Shown here: positions 30,468 through 38,570 of the stretch, one piece after another
Layout of the letters: each line of letters begins with the position of its first letter
Numbering within the stretch: the stretch's first letter is position 1
Assembly (NCBI RefSeq): GCF_030418455.1
Contig: NZ_JAUHPW010000005.1
Span: 1 to 64,000 of the forward strand
Reading direction: 5' to 3'
Length of the DNA: 64,000 nucleotides
Source: Demequina litoralis
GTDB taxonomy: Bacteria; Actinomycetota; Actinomycetes; Actinomycetales; Demequinaceae
Notes under the pieces: model-generated
Told to the model about the DNA's origin: nothing
The model's input: only the letters and a program-made list of their open reading frames with translations
The model's database searches: none
Position numbers and translations under genes: made by a program

Positions 30468-31972
30468 GCCGCGACCCCCTGGCGCAGCGCGAGCGCCTCG
30501 GCGACGTGATCGGCTCCGGGCGATGCCACGCCTTCGAGGTCGGCAAGCGTCCATGCCAGCCGAAGCGCGCGATCGAAGCCCCGGGCCGTGAGCGCGCCGC
30601 GCTCGACGGCGCGCCACAGCCCGACGCACGCGGCGCGCGACGTCGCCTCGCGCAGCCACGTCCCCGGCACCTCGGCGCACACGCGCCAGCCGTGCGGGGC
30701 CAGCCTCTCGGCCGCCGCACCGCGCGCGGCGGCGACACGGGCCGCGACCACGGCGCTGGGCTCGCCCGGCCCGTCCGCGCGCGCGGCGGCGGCGACCGGC
30801 ACCTGGATGTCGATGCGGTCGAGCAGCGGCCCCGACAGCCGTGAGAGGTACCGGCGACGCGCGATCGGTGCGCACGAGCACCCCTCCCCGGTGCCGACGA
30901 AGCGGCCGCACGGGCACGGGTTCGCGGCGAGCACCAGCTGGAAGCGGGCGGGGTAGCGCGTCGCGCCGTGCGCGCGATGGAGCACGATCTCGCCGCGCTC
31001 GAGCGGCTGGCGCAGGGTGTCGAGCACACGCGTGGGGAACTCGGGTGCCTCGTCGAGGAAGAGCACGCCCGCGTGCGCGAGGGAGACCGCCCCCGGCCGC
31101 GCGAGCCCCGCGCCGCCGCCGACGATCGCGGCCGACGACGCGGTGTGGTGCGGCGCCTCGAAGGGCGGCCGCCGCAGCAGCCCGTGCGACGCGTCGAACG
31201 TCCCCGCGAGCGAGTGCACCGCGGTGACGCGAACGGCCTCCGCATCGTCGAGATCGGGGAGGATCCCGGGCAGCCGCTCGGCGAGCATCGTCTTGCCCGC
31301 GCCCGGCGGACCGAGCATGAGCAGGTGGTGTCCGCCCGCCGCGGCCACCTCGAGCGCGGCCCTGGCCGTCTCCTGGCCGCGGACGTCGGCGAGGTCGGGC
31401 GGCTCGGTACGGGCGCGCGCCACGACCGGCGCACGCACGGCTTCGACGGACTCGGGATGCGCGTCGGCTCCGAGGGCGCGCAGCACCGTCGCGAGAGCGG
31501 CGGCGCCGTCGACGCGCGCGCCGGCCACGAGCGCCGCCTCGGCCGCGTTGCCCGCGGGCACCACGACGTGCACCGCGCCGGCCTCGACGGCCGCGGCGAC
31601 GGCGGGAAGGACGCCGCGGACGGGACGGACCCGGCCGTCGAGCCCCAGCTCGCCCACGAGCACGAGGTCCCGCGCCCGCTCCGCGTCGACGGTCCGCGCC
31701 GCCGCGAGCACCGCGACGGCGATCGCGAGGTCCGTGGCGGGGCCGGACTTCGGCAGCGACGCGGGTGACAGGTTGACGGTGATCCGGTGCCGCGGCCACT
31801 CGACCCCCGACGAGGCCACCGCGGCACGCACCCGGTCCTTCGCCTCGGCGAGGGATGCGTCGGGCAGCCCGACGATGGTGAAGGCCGGGAGCCCGCGCGC
31901 CACATGCGCCTCGACGTCGATGACGTGGCCTGCGAGACCCGTCAGCACGACCGAGCGGCACCGCCCGATCAC
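30464..31972 (-). CDS. comM: YifB/ComM-family Mg-chelatase-like AAA+ helicase
   Basis: 502 residues. ComM is a hexameric helicase that promotes branch migration of transforming DNA in Vibrio. The N-terminal ChlI-like domain (AFTIVGLPDASLAEAKDRV) is followed by the AAA core with Walker A GPPGAGKTMLAE near 215, Walker B LFLDEAPEF and the ANPCPCG motif. The start is GTG at 31972 overlapping the yraN stop as GTGA. The yraN-comM-dprA order is conserved in actinobacteria. Confidence 0.94.
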   Translation of the reverse strand: MIGRCRSVVLTGLAGHVIDVEAHVARGLPAFTIVGLPDASLAEAKDRVRAAVASSGVEWPRHRITVNLSPASLPKSGPATDLAIAVAVLAAARTVDAERARDLVLVGELGLDGRVRPVRGVLPAVAAAVEAGAVHVVVPAGNAAEAALVAGARVDGAAALATVLRALGADAHPESVEAVRAPVVARARTEPPDLADVRGQETARAALEVAAAGGHHLLMLGPPGAGKTMLAERLPGILPDLDDAEAVRVTAVHSLAGTFDASHGLLRRPPFEAPHHTASSAAIVGGGAGLARPGAVSLAHAGVLFLDEAPEFPTRVLDTLRQPLERGEIVLHRAHGATRYPARFQLVLAANPCPCGRFVGTGEGCSCAPIARRRYLSRLSGPLLDRIDIQVPVAAAARADGPGEPSAVVAARVAAARGAAAERLAPHGWRVCAEVPGTWLREATSRAACVGLWRAVERGALTARGFDRALRLAWTLADLEGVASPGADHVAEALALRQGVAA

Positions 31973-32325
31973 CCGATGCCCCGCAGGTGCTCGAGCACCG
32001 CCGGGCCCGAGCGAGGCAACGTCACCGCGACCACGTCGATGCGGGCACCGGCCCACACGACCGGCTGAGCGGCGAGCCACTCCCCCGCGAGCCGGCGCAG
32101 CCGGCGCACCTTCGCCGCCGTGACGGCCGCGAGCGCCCCGCCGAACGCGTCGGAGCGGCGCGTCTTCACCTCGACGAAGACGACCTCGGCACCGTCGCGC
32201 GCGACGATGTCGACCTCCCCGAGCCCGCAGCGCCAGTTGCGCGCGAGCAGCTCCCACCCGTCCTCGACCAGCCGGCGCGCCGCGAGCTCCTCGCCGTACC
32301 GGCCCACCTCGTCCTTGACCGCCAT
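31969..32325 (-). CDS. yraN: YraN family (UPF0102) endonuclease-like protein
   Basis: 118 residues. It has a restriction-endonuclease-like core: RNWRCGLGEVDIVARDG followed by VVFVEVKTR, giving the E-x(n)-D-x(n)-E-x-K pattern. Members are thought to be Holliday-junction-resolvase-like nucleases, although activity is not established for most. The ATG at 32325 is preceded by GGAGGTGGGG. It starts the yraN-comM-dprA operon. Confidence 0.9.
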   Translation of the reverse strand: MAVKDEVGRYGEELAARRLVEDGWELLARNWRCGLGEVDIVARDGAEVVFVEVKTRRSDAFGGALAAVTAAKVRRLRRLAGEWLAAQPVVWAGARIDVVAVTLPRSGPAVLEHLRGIG

Positions 32326-32399
32326 CGCCCCACCTCCGCGTCCACGGTGGACGATGCGCACGCCCGCCGTCACGAGGGGTCGGGATCGGTGGATGACGT

Positions 32400-32494
32400 G
32401 CACGGCAGCGCGTGCCGTGCGCATCGGTGGGAGGCGGAGCCCACGCCGATGAGCACGCGGGGCCGGGGCGGTTCGCTCCACCCCGACCCCGCGT
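32400..32494 (-). terminator. Two hairpins after the lipoprotein gene
   Basis: A long stem (32455-32471 with 32478-32494, loop TTCGCT, two mismatches) starts 35 bases past the stop codon of the leftward lipoprotein gene at 32530. A second perfect 8-bp stem with a five-base loop lies at 32400-32420. Together they should isolate yraN from upstream transcription. Confidence 0.65.
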
Positions 32495-32529
32495 CCGCGC
32501 CGCCCCGACCGGCGAGGCGGAGGCGCTCC

Positions 32530-33345
32530 CTACGCCGGCACGTCCGACACGTGCTCCTCGAGCCCGACGAAGACCGATGCCGCCAGGCCGTCGTCGGCCG
32601 GTCCGGACATCTGCAGGCAGAAGAGGTACGGACCGTACGCGTAGAGGTAGGTGGTCAGGGGCTCGTCCAGCTCGTCCTCGCCGAGCCCGGGCAGCACCTG
32701 GCTGTCGAGGGTGCGGTCGATCCGCACCGCCTCGCCCGCCAGCTGCTCCGTCGGCAGGACCGTCGCCGAGGTCCCCGACCACCGGGTCACGATCTGCCCG
32801 CCGTCCCCCGTGTCGTGCGTCTCCACGTACGCGTCGCAGGCTCCGGCCGCATCGAGCGCACCCTGCACCATCTGCACCGGCAGCTCCGACGTCCCGAACC
32901 CGCGCGTGATGAGCTCGGCCGCGCTGCTCTCGGGATCCTCCCAGACCCCTTCGATGTCGAGGCCTTCCGGGAGCACCCACCCGTGCTCGATCCGGATGTC
33001 GTCGGCGAAGGCGTCCGCGTCGTCCTCGGTCGAGAGCGTGGATGCGAGGTACAGCGGGAAGCAGTCCGTCGGGTCGAAGTCGTCCTCGACGTTGCCGAGC
33101 GCCAGGCTCCCGACCGACATCTCCAGCGCGCTCGTCCCCTCCCCGTTCGGCGGTTCGAGCCAGTACCCGTCGACATCGAGCTCGAAGCTCGCCAGGTCCG
33201 CGTCTCCGTCGATCGACCCGTCGTCCGCGGCCTGCCAAGCCTCGGACGACGGTGCCGCATCGTCGTCCGGTGATGCCGAGCAACCGGCGAGGACGGTCGC
33301 CGCGATCGCCACGAGCATCGCGCTCCCACGTGCCGAGATCATCAT
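32530..33345 (-). CDS. Putative lipoprotein of unknown function
   Basis: 271 residues. It has a lipoprotein signal with lipobox VLAGC (Cys22) and a mature part rich in Asp and Glu, with three Cys that could form disulfides (for example in PTDCFPLYL, AGACDAY and LFCLQM). I do not recognise the family. It is downstream of the ECF sigma factor and its putative anti-sigma partner, with 84 bases in between, so it may be a target or accessory of that system. The first of two adjacent ATGs has AGGGAAGG upstream. Confidence 0.7.
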   Translation of the reverse strand: MMISARGSAMLVAIAATVLAGCSASPDDDAAPSSEAWQAADDGSIDGDADLASFELDVDGYWLEPPNGEGTSALEMSVGSLALGNVEDDFDPTDCFPLYLASTLSTEDDADAFADDIRIEHGWVLPEGLDIEGVWEDPESSAAELITRGFGTSELPVQMVQGALDAAGACDAYVETHDTGDGGQIVTRWSGTSATVLPTEQLAGEAVRIDRTLDSQVLPGLGEDELDEPLTTYLYAYGPYLFCLQMSGPADDGLAASVFVGLEEHVSDVPA

Positions 33346-33429
33346 GATGCCTTCCCTCCCCCGAGCCGCCACCGGTGCGGCGGTCCCACGATCGACACAC
33401 CCGAGGCGCCGTACGGGTTGCATGAGACC

Positions 33430-34236
33430 TCAGCCGAGGTCGCGCACGTACGACACGAATTGCTCGAGCACCTCGGGTCCGACGTCGGGTGCGCCTGGCG
33501 GCACCACCACGCTGACGGCGGCATCGGACGCCGCGACAAGGTAGACCTCGTAGGTGCCGCCCGCTGCCAGCGCGACCGTCGCGTGCGCCGCGGGTGCCTC
33601 CGATCCCGAGACGGGAACGGCGGCCACCCTCACCGCGGACGCCTCCGAGGCGGTCCCGAACAGCCCCGCATCGGACCGCACCCCCGAGCCGCACGCCGTG
33701 GCGAGCGAGGCGAAGCCGTCCACGAATCCGCCCGCCTCGTCCGCCGCGCCGAAGCCTCGCACCGTGACGATGGCGCCCGTGACGGCACCCGGCTCGGTCA
33801 GCGAGCCCACCGCGATCACGGGGTCACGGGATCCGGACCAGACATCGGCCGGTCGCGTGAGCGCCGCGTACTCGTCCAGCGAGGCGCACCCCACCCGCTG
33901 GCCCGCCGGCTCCGCATCGGACCGGCCCGCCTCGACCGCGGCCCCATCGGGCGCGAAGGTCAGGGGCGGCGCCTCCGGCGCGAAGCCCCGCAGCGCCTCG
34001 ACGGTGGTCGCCACCATCCGATCGGGACCGGGATCGTCGGCCACGAGCAGGCCCACGACGACGACGCCCGCGACCGCCGTGACCGCCGCCGCGGTGCGGG
34101 CGGCGAGGCGCGCGGCGCGGCGTGGCGCGATCGCCCGGCGGTACAGGCGCAGGTCCGGCGAGGCGTGACCGGCGTCGAAGGTCTGCGCCTCGAACTCGAC
34201 GAGCGCGTGGATGCCCTCGCTCACATCGGGCCTCAT
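33430..34236 (-). CDS. Single-pass membrane protein, putative anti-sigma factor
   Basis: 268 residues. The cytoplasmic N terminus of about 46 residues is followed by one transmembrane helix (about 47-66, AVTAVAGVVVVGLLVA) and an Ala/Gly/Val-rich outer domain of about 200 residues. Its ATG overlaps the sigma gene stop as ATGA, which is the usual arrangement for an anti-sigma factor. The HxxxCxxC zinc motif of the common anti-sigma domain is absent, so the assignment rests on topology and coupling only. Two Cys in the outer part (GCASLDEY and ATACGSG) might form a disulfide. Confidence 0.6.
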   Translation of the reverse strand: MRPDVSEGIHALVEFEAQTFDAGHASPDLRLYRRAIAPRRAARLAARTAAAVTAVAGVVVVGLLVADDPGPDRMVATTVEALRGFAPEAPPLTFAPDGAAVEAGRSDAEPAGQRVGCASLDEYAALTRPADVWSGSRDPVIAVGSLTEPGAVTGAIVTVRGFGAADEAGGFVDGFASLATACGSGVRSDAGLFGTASEASAVRVAAVPVSGSEAPAAHATVALAAGGTYEVYLVAASDAAVSVVVPPGAPDVGPEVLEQFVSYVRDLG

Positions 34237-34781
34237 CGCGTCCTCCGTTCCGGCGACGTCACTCGCGCGCTCATGGTCTCGACCTCCAGGTCGGCGTCAT
34301 CGACCTCGAGGATCCCTCGCAGGCGACGGGTGGCGTTGAACAGGTAGCGCTTGACGGTGCCGACGCCGATCTGCAGCTCCGCCGCGATCTCGGCGAGCGC
34401 GAGCCCGTCGTAGAAGCGGAGCAGCACGCAGGCGCGCTCCTGCGGGCGCAGCTCCGCGAGCGCCGCCCTGAGATCCGCCTGCTCGACCACGCCGACGTCG
34501 GCGGCGGCCGCGGGCGCGGCGACGAGCAGGTGGCGTTTGCGCCGGAGCACGGCGTCGTGACGCCGACCGTTGAGGTACTGCGTGCGGATGGTCCGCTTGA
34601 CGTAGCCCTCGGCGTGCGCGACGTCCTTGAGGCCGGTCGCGCGGGAGAAGGTGCGGATGATCGCGTCGTGCACGAGGTCCTCGGCAGCCGCGCGGTCGGC
34701 GCACAGCACGAAGGCGTAGCCCACGAGCGTGCTGCGCCTCTCGACCACCAGCCGCTCGAGCACGCCCTCCCATGCAGTCAC
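34233..34781 (-). CDS. ECF sigma factor (SigE-like actinobacterial family)
   Basis: 182 residues with sigma region 2 (AFVLCADRAAAEDLVHDAIIRTF) at about 23-45 and region 4 (RPQERACVLLRFYDGLALAEIA... VGTVKRYLFNATRRL) at about 110-155. Key features are the DLVHD motif of region 2 and the helix-turn-helix of region 4. It matches the SigE-type family of small actinobacterial sigma factors. The start is GTG with GGGGGAG seven bases upstream. It heads the sigma, anti-sigma, lipoprotein block; the regulated genes are not known. Confidence 0.88.
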   Translation of the reverse strand: MTAWEGVLERLVVERRSTLVGYAFVLCADRAAAEDLVHDAIIRTFSRATGLKDVAHAEGYVKRTIRTQYLNGRRHDAVLRRKRHLLVAAPAAAADVGVVEQADLRAALAELRPQERACVLLRFYDGLALAEIAAELQIGVGTVKRYLFNATRRLRGILEVDDADLEVETMSARVTSPERRTR

Positions 34782-34910
34782 GCGTCTCCCCCGTCCCCGG
34801 GACCCCGCCCCGGCCTCCTGCCCCTTCCGTCCCCATCACACCAGGCGGGGCGCGAAGGTTGCACGGCGGCGGGTGCGCGAGGCGCGCGCCGCATCGTCCC
34901 CGGGTACGAC

Positions 34911-34944
34911 GAAGGGCGGGGAGGATCGCTCCTCCCCGCCCTTC
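34911..34944 (-). terminator. Strong hairpin terminator of the MFS gene
   Basis: A perfect 15-bp stem with a TCGC loop (34911-34925 with 34930-34944) lies 16 bases past the exporter stop codon. The remaining 130 bases up to the sigma gene show one CGCATCGTCC word at 34890 and nothing else recognised. Confidence 0.8.
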
Positions 34945-34960
34945 CGGGACGAACCTCGCG

Positions 34961-36601
34961 CTAGACGACCGCGGGCTCGCGGCGATCGGCGTCGCGGTCG
35001 GCGCCGGCGTCCGCCTGCGCGTCGCCCTCCTCGACGGGGACACCCTCGACATCGAGCGCCTCGGGGACCGCGTCACGCTCGAGGGTGGTGCGCAGCGGCA
35101 CCTCCGTGACGAACATCAGCAGCACGAGCGCCAGCAGCGCGAGCGGCACGATGTAGAGGAACACCGGCGTGAGCGCGTCGTTGTACGAGCCCACGATGAT
35201 GTCCTGCGCCTGCTGCGGGAGCTCCGTGACGGACTCGGGCGTGAGCGAGTTGGCGTCGCCCAGGGAGGACACGCCGCCCGGCACGCGCTCGGTCAGCAGC
35301 GCGATGAGGTTGTTGGTGAAGATCGAGCCCACGACCGCGGCGCCGAGCGAGGCGCCGATCTGGCGGAAGTAGTTGTTCGCGGCGGTGGCCGTGCCGACCA
35401 TCGACAGCGGGAACGTGTTCTGCACGATCAGCACGAGCACCTGCATCTGGAGGCCGAGGCCCATGCCGAAGATCGCGAGGTACGTGCAGGTGACCCAGAG
35501 GGGCTGCGTGGCGCTCATGGTCGACAGCAGGAACATCGCGACCGCGATGATGACCGCGCCGACGATCGGGTAGACCTTGTAGCGGCCGGTGCGCGAGACC
35601 GTGCGGCCCACGATGATCGACGTGGGCAGCATCGCGCCCATCATCGGGATCATCAGCAGGCCCGCGGTGGTCGCGTCGACCTGGGCCACCATCTGCAGGT
35701 AGGTGGGCATGTAGGCCAGGGTGCCGAACATCGCGATGCCCATGAGCAGGCCGGCCGCGGTGGTGAGGTTGAAGTTGCGGTGCTTGAACATCTCGAGCGG
35801 CATGATCGGCTCGGCGGCGCGACGCTCGACCAGGACGAAGGCGACGCCCGCGACCACGGTGAGGGCGACGAGACCGAGGATGACCGGCGAGCTCCACGCG
35901 TACTGGCCGCCGCCCCACGAGGTGAACAGGACGAGCGAGGCGGACGCGACCGCGATGAGGGCCATGCCGGCCACGTCGAGGCGCGGCTTGGCGCGGTCGC
36001 GCGGCGCGGGGTGGAGGAAGATCGCGACCGACGCCATGGCGATCAGGCCCAGCGGCACGTTGATCCACATGCACCACTGCCAGCCGATCGACTCGGTGAA
36101 CCAGCCGCCGAGCAGCGGGCCGACGACCGAGGCGAGCGCGAACACGCCGCCCATGAGGCCCATGTACTTGCCGCGCTCGCGCGCCGGGACGATGTCCGCG
36201 ATGACGGCCTGCGACAGGATCATCAGCCCGCCGCCGCCCAGGCCCTGGATCGCGCGGCCGACGATGAGCTCGGTCATGCCGCCCGACAGCGCACCCACGA
36301 CGGAGCCGACCATGAACAGGCCGATCGCGATCATGAACAGCGACTTGCGGCCGATGAGGTCGCCCAGCTTGCCGTAGACCGGCATCATGATCGTCGCCGC
36401 GAGGATGTAGGCGGTGGTGACCCACAGCATGTGGTCGACGCCGTCGAGCTCGCCGACGATGGTCGGCAGCGCGGTGGAGAAGATGGTCTGGTCGAGGGCC
36501 GACAGCAGCATGGCCGTCATGAGCCCCACGAAGACCAGCAGGATGCCCCTGCGGTCGGTGGCGGGCGCCTCGGCAGCGCGCGCCGGTGTGGTGGTGGTCA
36601 T
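34961..36601 (-). CDS. DHA2-family MFS multidrug exporter
   Basis: 546 residues with about 14 hydrophobic segments. The N-terminal MTAMLLSALDQTIFSTALP block is the motif of the 14-TMS EmrB/QacA drug:proton antiporters, GKLGDLIGRKSLF is MFS motif A, and GWQWCMWINVP is also conserved. The last 35 residues are acidic and cytoplasmic. It lies 38 bases after a TetR regulator in one operon. The substrate is unknown; drug or metabolite efflux is the likely role. Confidence 0.88.
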   Translation of the reverse strand: MTTTTPARAAEAPATDRRGILLVFVGLMTAMLLSALDQTIFSTALPTIVGELDGVDHMLWVTTAYILAATIMMPVYGKLGDLIGRKSLFMIAIGLFMVGSVVGALSGGMTELIVGRAIQGLGGGGLMILSQAVIADIVPARERGKYMGLMGGVFALASVVGPLLGGWFTESIGWQWCMWINVPLGLIAMASVAIFLHPAPRDRAKPRLDVAGMALIAVASASLVLFTSWGGGQYAWSSPVILGLVALTVVAGVAFVLVERRAAEPIMPLEMFKHRNFNLTTAAGLLMGIAMFGTLAYMPTYLQMVAQVDATTAGLLMIPMMGAMLPTSIIVGRTVSRTGRYKVYPIVGAVIIAVAMFLLSTMSATQPLWVTCTYLAIFGMGLGLQMQVLVLIVQNTFPLSMVGTATAANNYFRQIGASLGAAVVGSIFTNNLIALLTERVPGGVSSLGDANSLTPESVTELPQQAQDIIVGSYNDALTPVFLYIVPLALLALVLLMFVTEVPLRTTLERDAVPEALDVEGVPVEEGDAQADAGADRDADRREPAVV

Positions 36602-36639
36602 GGTCTCTCTTTCGAACGGGGACGGACGCGGGTCGCGCG

Positions 36640-37263
36640 TCAAGGTGAGACGATGCGCCGGATGCGCGCGATCGCCGCGTGGATGTAGGTCTCGACCTCC
36701 GCCTCCTCGCCGGACCGCTCGATCCACAGCCGGCTGATGACGGGGAAGGCGCCGAAGGCGACGCTCATGACGAGCTGGGCCTCGTCGCGCGCCTCGGTCT
36801 CGGGCATGTCGGGGTGCTGCGACGCGAGGCGGCGGCGCACGAGCTCGGCGGTGGCCTGGCGCTTGCCGGCCATCCGCGCCACCTGCACGGCCTGAAGCGA
36901 GGGCTCCTTGGCGTACAGCTCGCGGCGCATGGTGAACACGTCGCGGTCGGGCTCCGTGGCGAAGAAGCCGCGGGCGATGAGCAGCATGAGGTCCTCGACG
37001 AGCGGGCCGCGCGCCTGCACGAACTCGTCGACGAAGGCCTCGTCGGGCACCGACGGCTCGGGGCCGATGAGCGCCCCCTCCTTGGTGCCGAAGTAGTTGA
37101 AGTAGGTCCGGGGCGAGATGTCGCTCGCCTCGCAGATCATGTCCACCGTCACGTTGTCGACGCCGAGCTCGAGGGCGAGCGTGAGCGCGGCGCGCTCGAC
37201 GCGGCGGGTGCGGCGGAGGCGGTTGCGCTCACGGAGTCCGAGGACGGGGGCGGCGGTGGGCAT
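36640..37263 (-). CDS. TetR-family transcriptional regulator
   Basis: 207 residues. An N-terminal helix-turn-helix (VDMICEASDISPRTYFNYFGTKEGAL, about 40-65) is typical of TetR, followed by a helical ligand domain. It probably represses itself and the downstream exporter. A palindrome lies 20-42 bases upstream of its ATG, across the likely promoter. No Shine-Dalgarno sequence is seen before the ATG and a possible -10 ends six or seven bases upstream, suggesting a leaderless mRNA. Confidence 0.88.
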   Translation of the reverse strand: MPTAAPVLGLRERNRLRRTRRVERAALTLALELGVDNVTVDMICEASDISPRTYFNYFGTKEGALIGPEPSVPDEAFVDEFVQARGPLVEDLMLLIARGFFATEPDRDVFTMRRELYAKEPSLQAVQVARMAGKRQATAELVRRRLASQHPDMPETEARDEAQLVMSVAFGAFPVISRLWIERSGEEAEVETYIHAAIARIRRIVSP

Positions 37264-37274
37264 GCTCACATTCT

Positions 37275-37321
37275 TGCAGTCTCTGCACTTTTGCGTCAAG
37301 TGCAGATTTGCGCGGACTGCA
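37275..37321 (-). promoter_or_regulatory. TetR operator and promoter of the exporter operon
   Basis: A perfect palindrome CTGCACTT-N7-AAGTGCAG lies at 37283-37305. It is flanked by a wider TGCAGTC (37275-37281) and GACTGCA (37315-37321) pair. On the minus strand TTGACG sits in its centre as a -35, followed after 18 bases by AAGAAT as -10, seven bases from the start codon. Binding of the TetR protein would block this promoter. Confidence 0.62.
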
Positions 37322-37391
37322 GGCAGGCCTGCGGGTGACGCACGGGCACCCCTCCCTCCCCCTCCCGAACCGGCGCATGAGACCAGGCTCG

Positions 37392-37428
37392 CGCGCATCG
37401 TCCCTGGTCCTGGTGAGGACGATGCGCG
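37392..37428. repeat. Inverted pair of the GGACGATGCG word
   Basis: CGCGCATCGTCC (37392-37403) and GGACGATGCGCG (37417-37428) form a perfect 12-bp inverted repeat with a 13-base loop, located between the TetR gene and the DUF2469 terminator. An 11-base G run follows at 37445-37455. Confidence 0.85.
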
Positions 37429-37444
37429 AGGTACGCCGGCTGCT

Positions 37445-37455
37445 GGGGGGGGGGG
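37445..37455 (+). repeat. Run of eleven G
   Basis: An uninterrupted G11 run in the gap between the TetR gene and the DUF2469 terminator; the only other such run in the window is at 13-23, of the same length. It is outside coding sequence. Confidence 0.9.
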
Positions 37456-37496
37456 ACGCCGGCGGTGCAGCGGGCCGCGGACACGGCCCCGGAACG

Positions 37497-37530
37497 CACG
37501 AGGCCCCCGGCTGTCACCGGGGGCCTCGTG
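37497..37530 (-). terminator. Terminator of the rplS-lepB-rnhB-DUF2469 operon
   Basis: A perfect 14-bp stem, CACGAGGCCCCCGG with its complement, encloses a six-base loop and lies 12 bases past the DUF2469 stop codon. Confidence 0.85.
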
Positions 37531-37542
37531 GACGGGTGCGGC

Positions 37543-37866
37543 TCAGCGGCCGCGGATCTGACGGATGTCGGGGAGGTCGTCGTCGCGCGCGAGCTCCTCG
37601 ATGTTGACGTCCTTGAACGTCACGACGCGCACGTTCTTCACGAGGCGCGCGCTGCGGTAGACGTCCCAGACCCAGGCGTCGGCCATGGTCACCTCGAAGT
37701 AGATGTCACCGCCGGACGCCTTGACCTGGAGGTCCACCTTGTTGCACAGGTAGAACCGACGCTCGGTCTCCACGACGTACTGGAACAGTCCCACCACGTC
37801 GCGGTACTCGCGGTAGAGCGCGAGCTCGGCTTCGGTCTCGTAGTTCTCGAGGTCTTCGTGGCTCAC
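37543..37866 (-). CDS. DUF2469 family protein
   Basis: 107 residues, highly charged, with the family start MSHEDLENYETEAELALYREYRDVV (named for its conserved acidic residues) and a later DVYRSARLVKNVRVVTFKDVN segment. DUF2469 occurs almost only in actinobacteria, always near rnhB, as here (50 bases downstream of it). Its function is unknown. The short, acidic N terminus and basic middle would fit a protein-protein adaptor. Confidence 0.9.
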   Translation of the reverse strand: MSHEDLENYETEAELALYREYRDVVGLFQYVVETERRFYLCNKVDLQVKASGGDIYFEVTMADAWVWDVYRSARLVKNVRVVTFKDVNIEELARDDDLPDIRQIRGR

Positions 37867-37915
37867 CCGTCAAGGATGCCCGCAAACCCCCCGGCTTGGC
37901 GAATGCCGCGCCGGG

Positions 37916-38569
37916 TCACGAGGCGCGGAACGGCAGCTTCCAGGAGACCCGGTGCAGGGGCGACGGGCCGTGGGTGCGCAGCGCCTCCAGATGCGAGGCG
38001 GCGCCGTAGCCCTTGTTGGAGTCCCAGCCGTACTCGGGGTGATCCTCGTGGGCGGCCGCCATCAGCGCGTCGCGCTCCACCTTGGCCAGCACGGAGGCGG
38101 CGGCGATCGAGGCGCACGCGCGGTCGCCCTTGACGATCATCGTGACCGGAGGCGCCTCCCACTCGTCCGCATGGTCGGAGAAGAGGTCCGCGGGCGGCGG
38201 CGTGAGCCAGTCGTGGGTGCCGTCGAGCAGGACGGCGTCGACCGCCACGGGGATCGCGTCGAGCGCGCGACGCGCGGCGAGGCGGAGGGCGGCGACGATG
38301 CCGACCTCGTCGATCTCGGCGGACGAGGCGTGGCCCACGGCCCGGGCGACGCCGAAGGATGCGAGCGGCTCGAGCATCGCCTCGCGGCGGGCCGCGCTCA
38401 GCAGCTTGGAGTCGGTGAGGCCGTCGGGCCAGGAGTCGCAGCGGGTGACGACGGAGACGCCGACGCTCACGGTACCGGCGAGCGCGCCGCGGCCCGCCTC
38501 GTCGATGCCGGCGACGGCGTCGAAGCCGGCGTCCCACAGGGCGGCCTCGTGGAGGAGCGAGACCGTCAC
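37916..38569 (-). CDS. rnhB: Ribonuclease HII
   Basis: 217 residues. It cuts the RNA strand of RNA-DNA hybrids and removes single ribonucleotides from DNA. The active-site block GIDEAGRGALAG gives Asp23 and Glu24, VLLDGTHD supplies a further acidic residue, and ASVLAKVERD the last. The start is GTG, one base after the lepB stop. Length is normal. Confidence 0.95.
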   Translation of the reverse strand: MTVSLLHEAALWDAGFDAVAGIDEAGRGALAGTVSVGVSVVTRCDSWPDGLTDSKLLSAARREAMLEPLASFGVARAVGHASSAEIDEVGIVAALRLAARRALDAIPVAVDAVLLDGTHDWLTPPPADLFSDHADEWEAPPVTMIVKGDRACASIAAASVLAKVERDALMAAAHEDHPEYGWDSNKGYGAASHLEALRTHGPSPLHRVSWKLPFRAS

Positions 38570-38570
38570 G

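Noticed and set aside
34772..36688. A 638-residue plus-strand open frame opposite the MFS exporter
   Set aside because: His/Arg/Asp-rich shadow of alternating codons; the minus strand encodes a membrane protein with MFS motifs.
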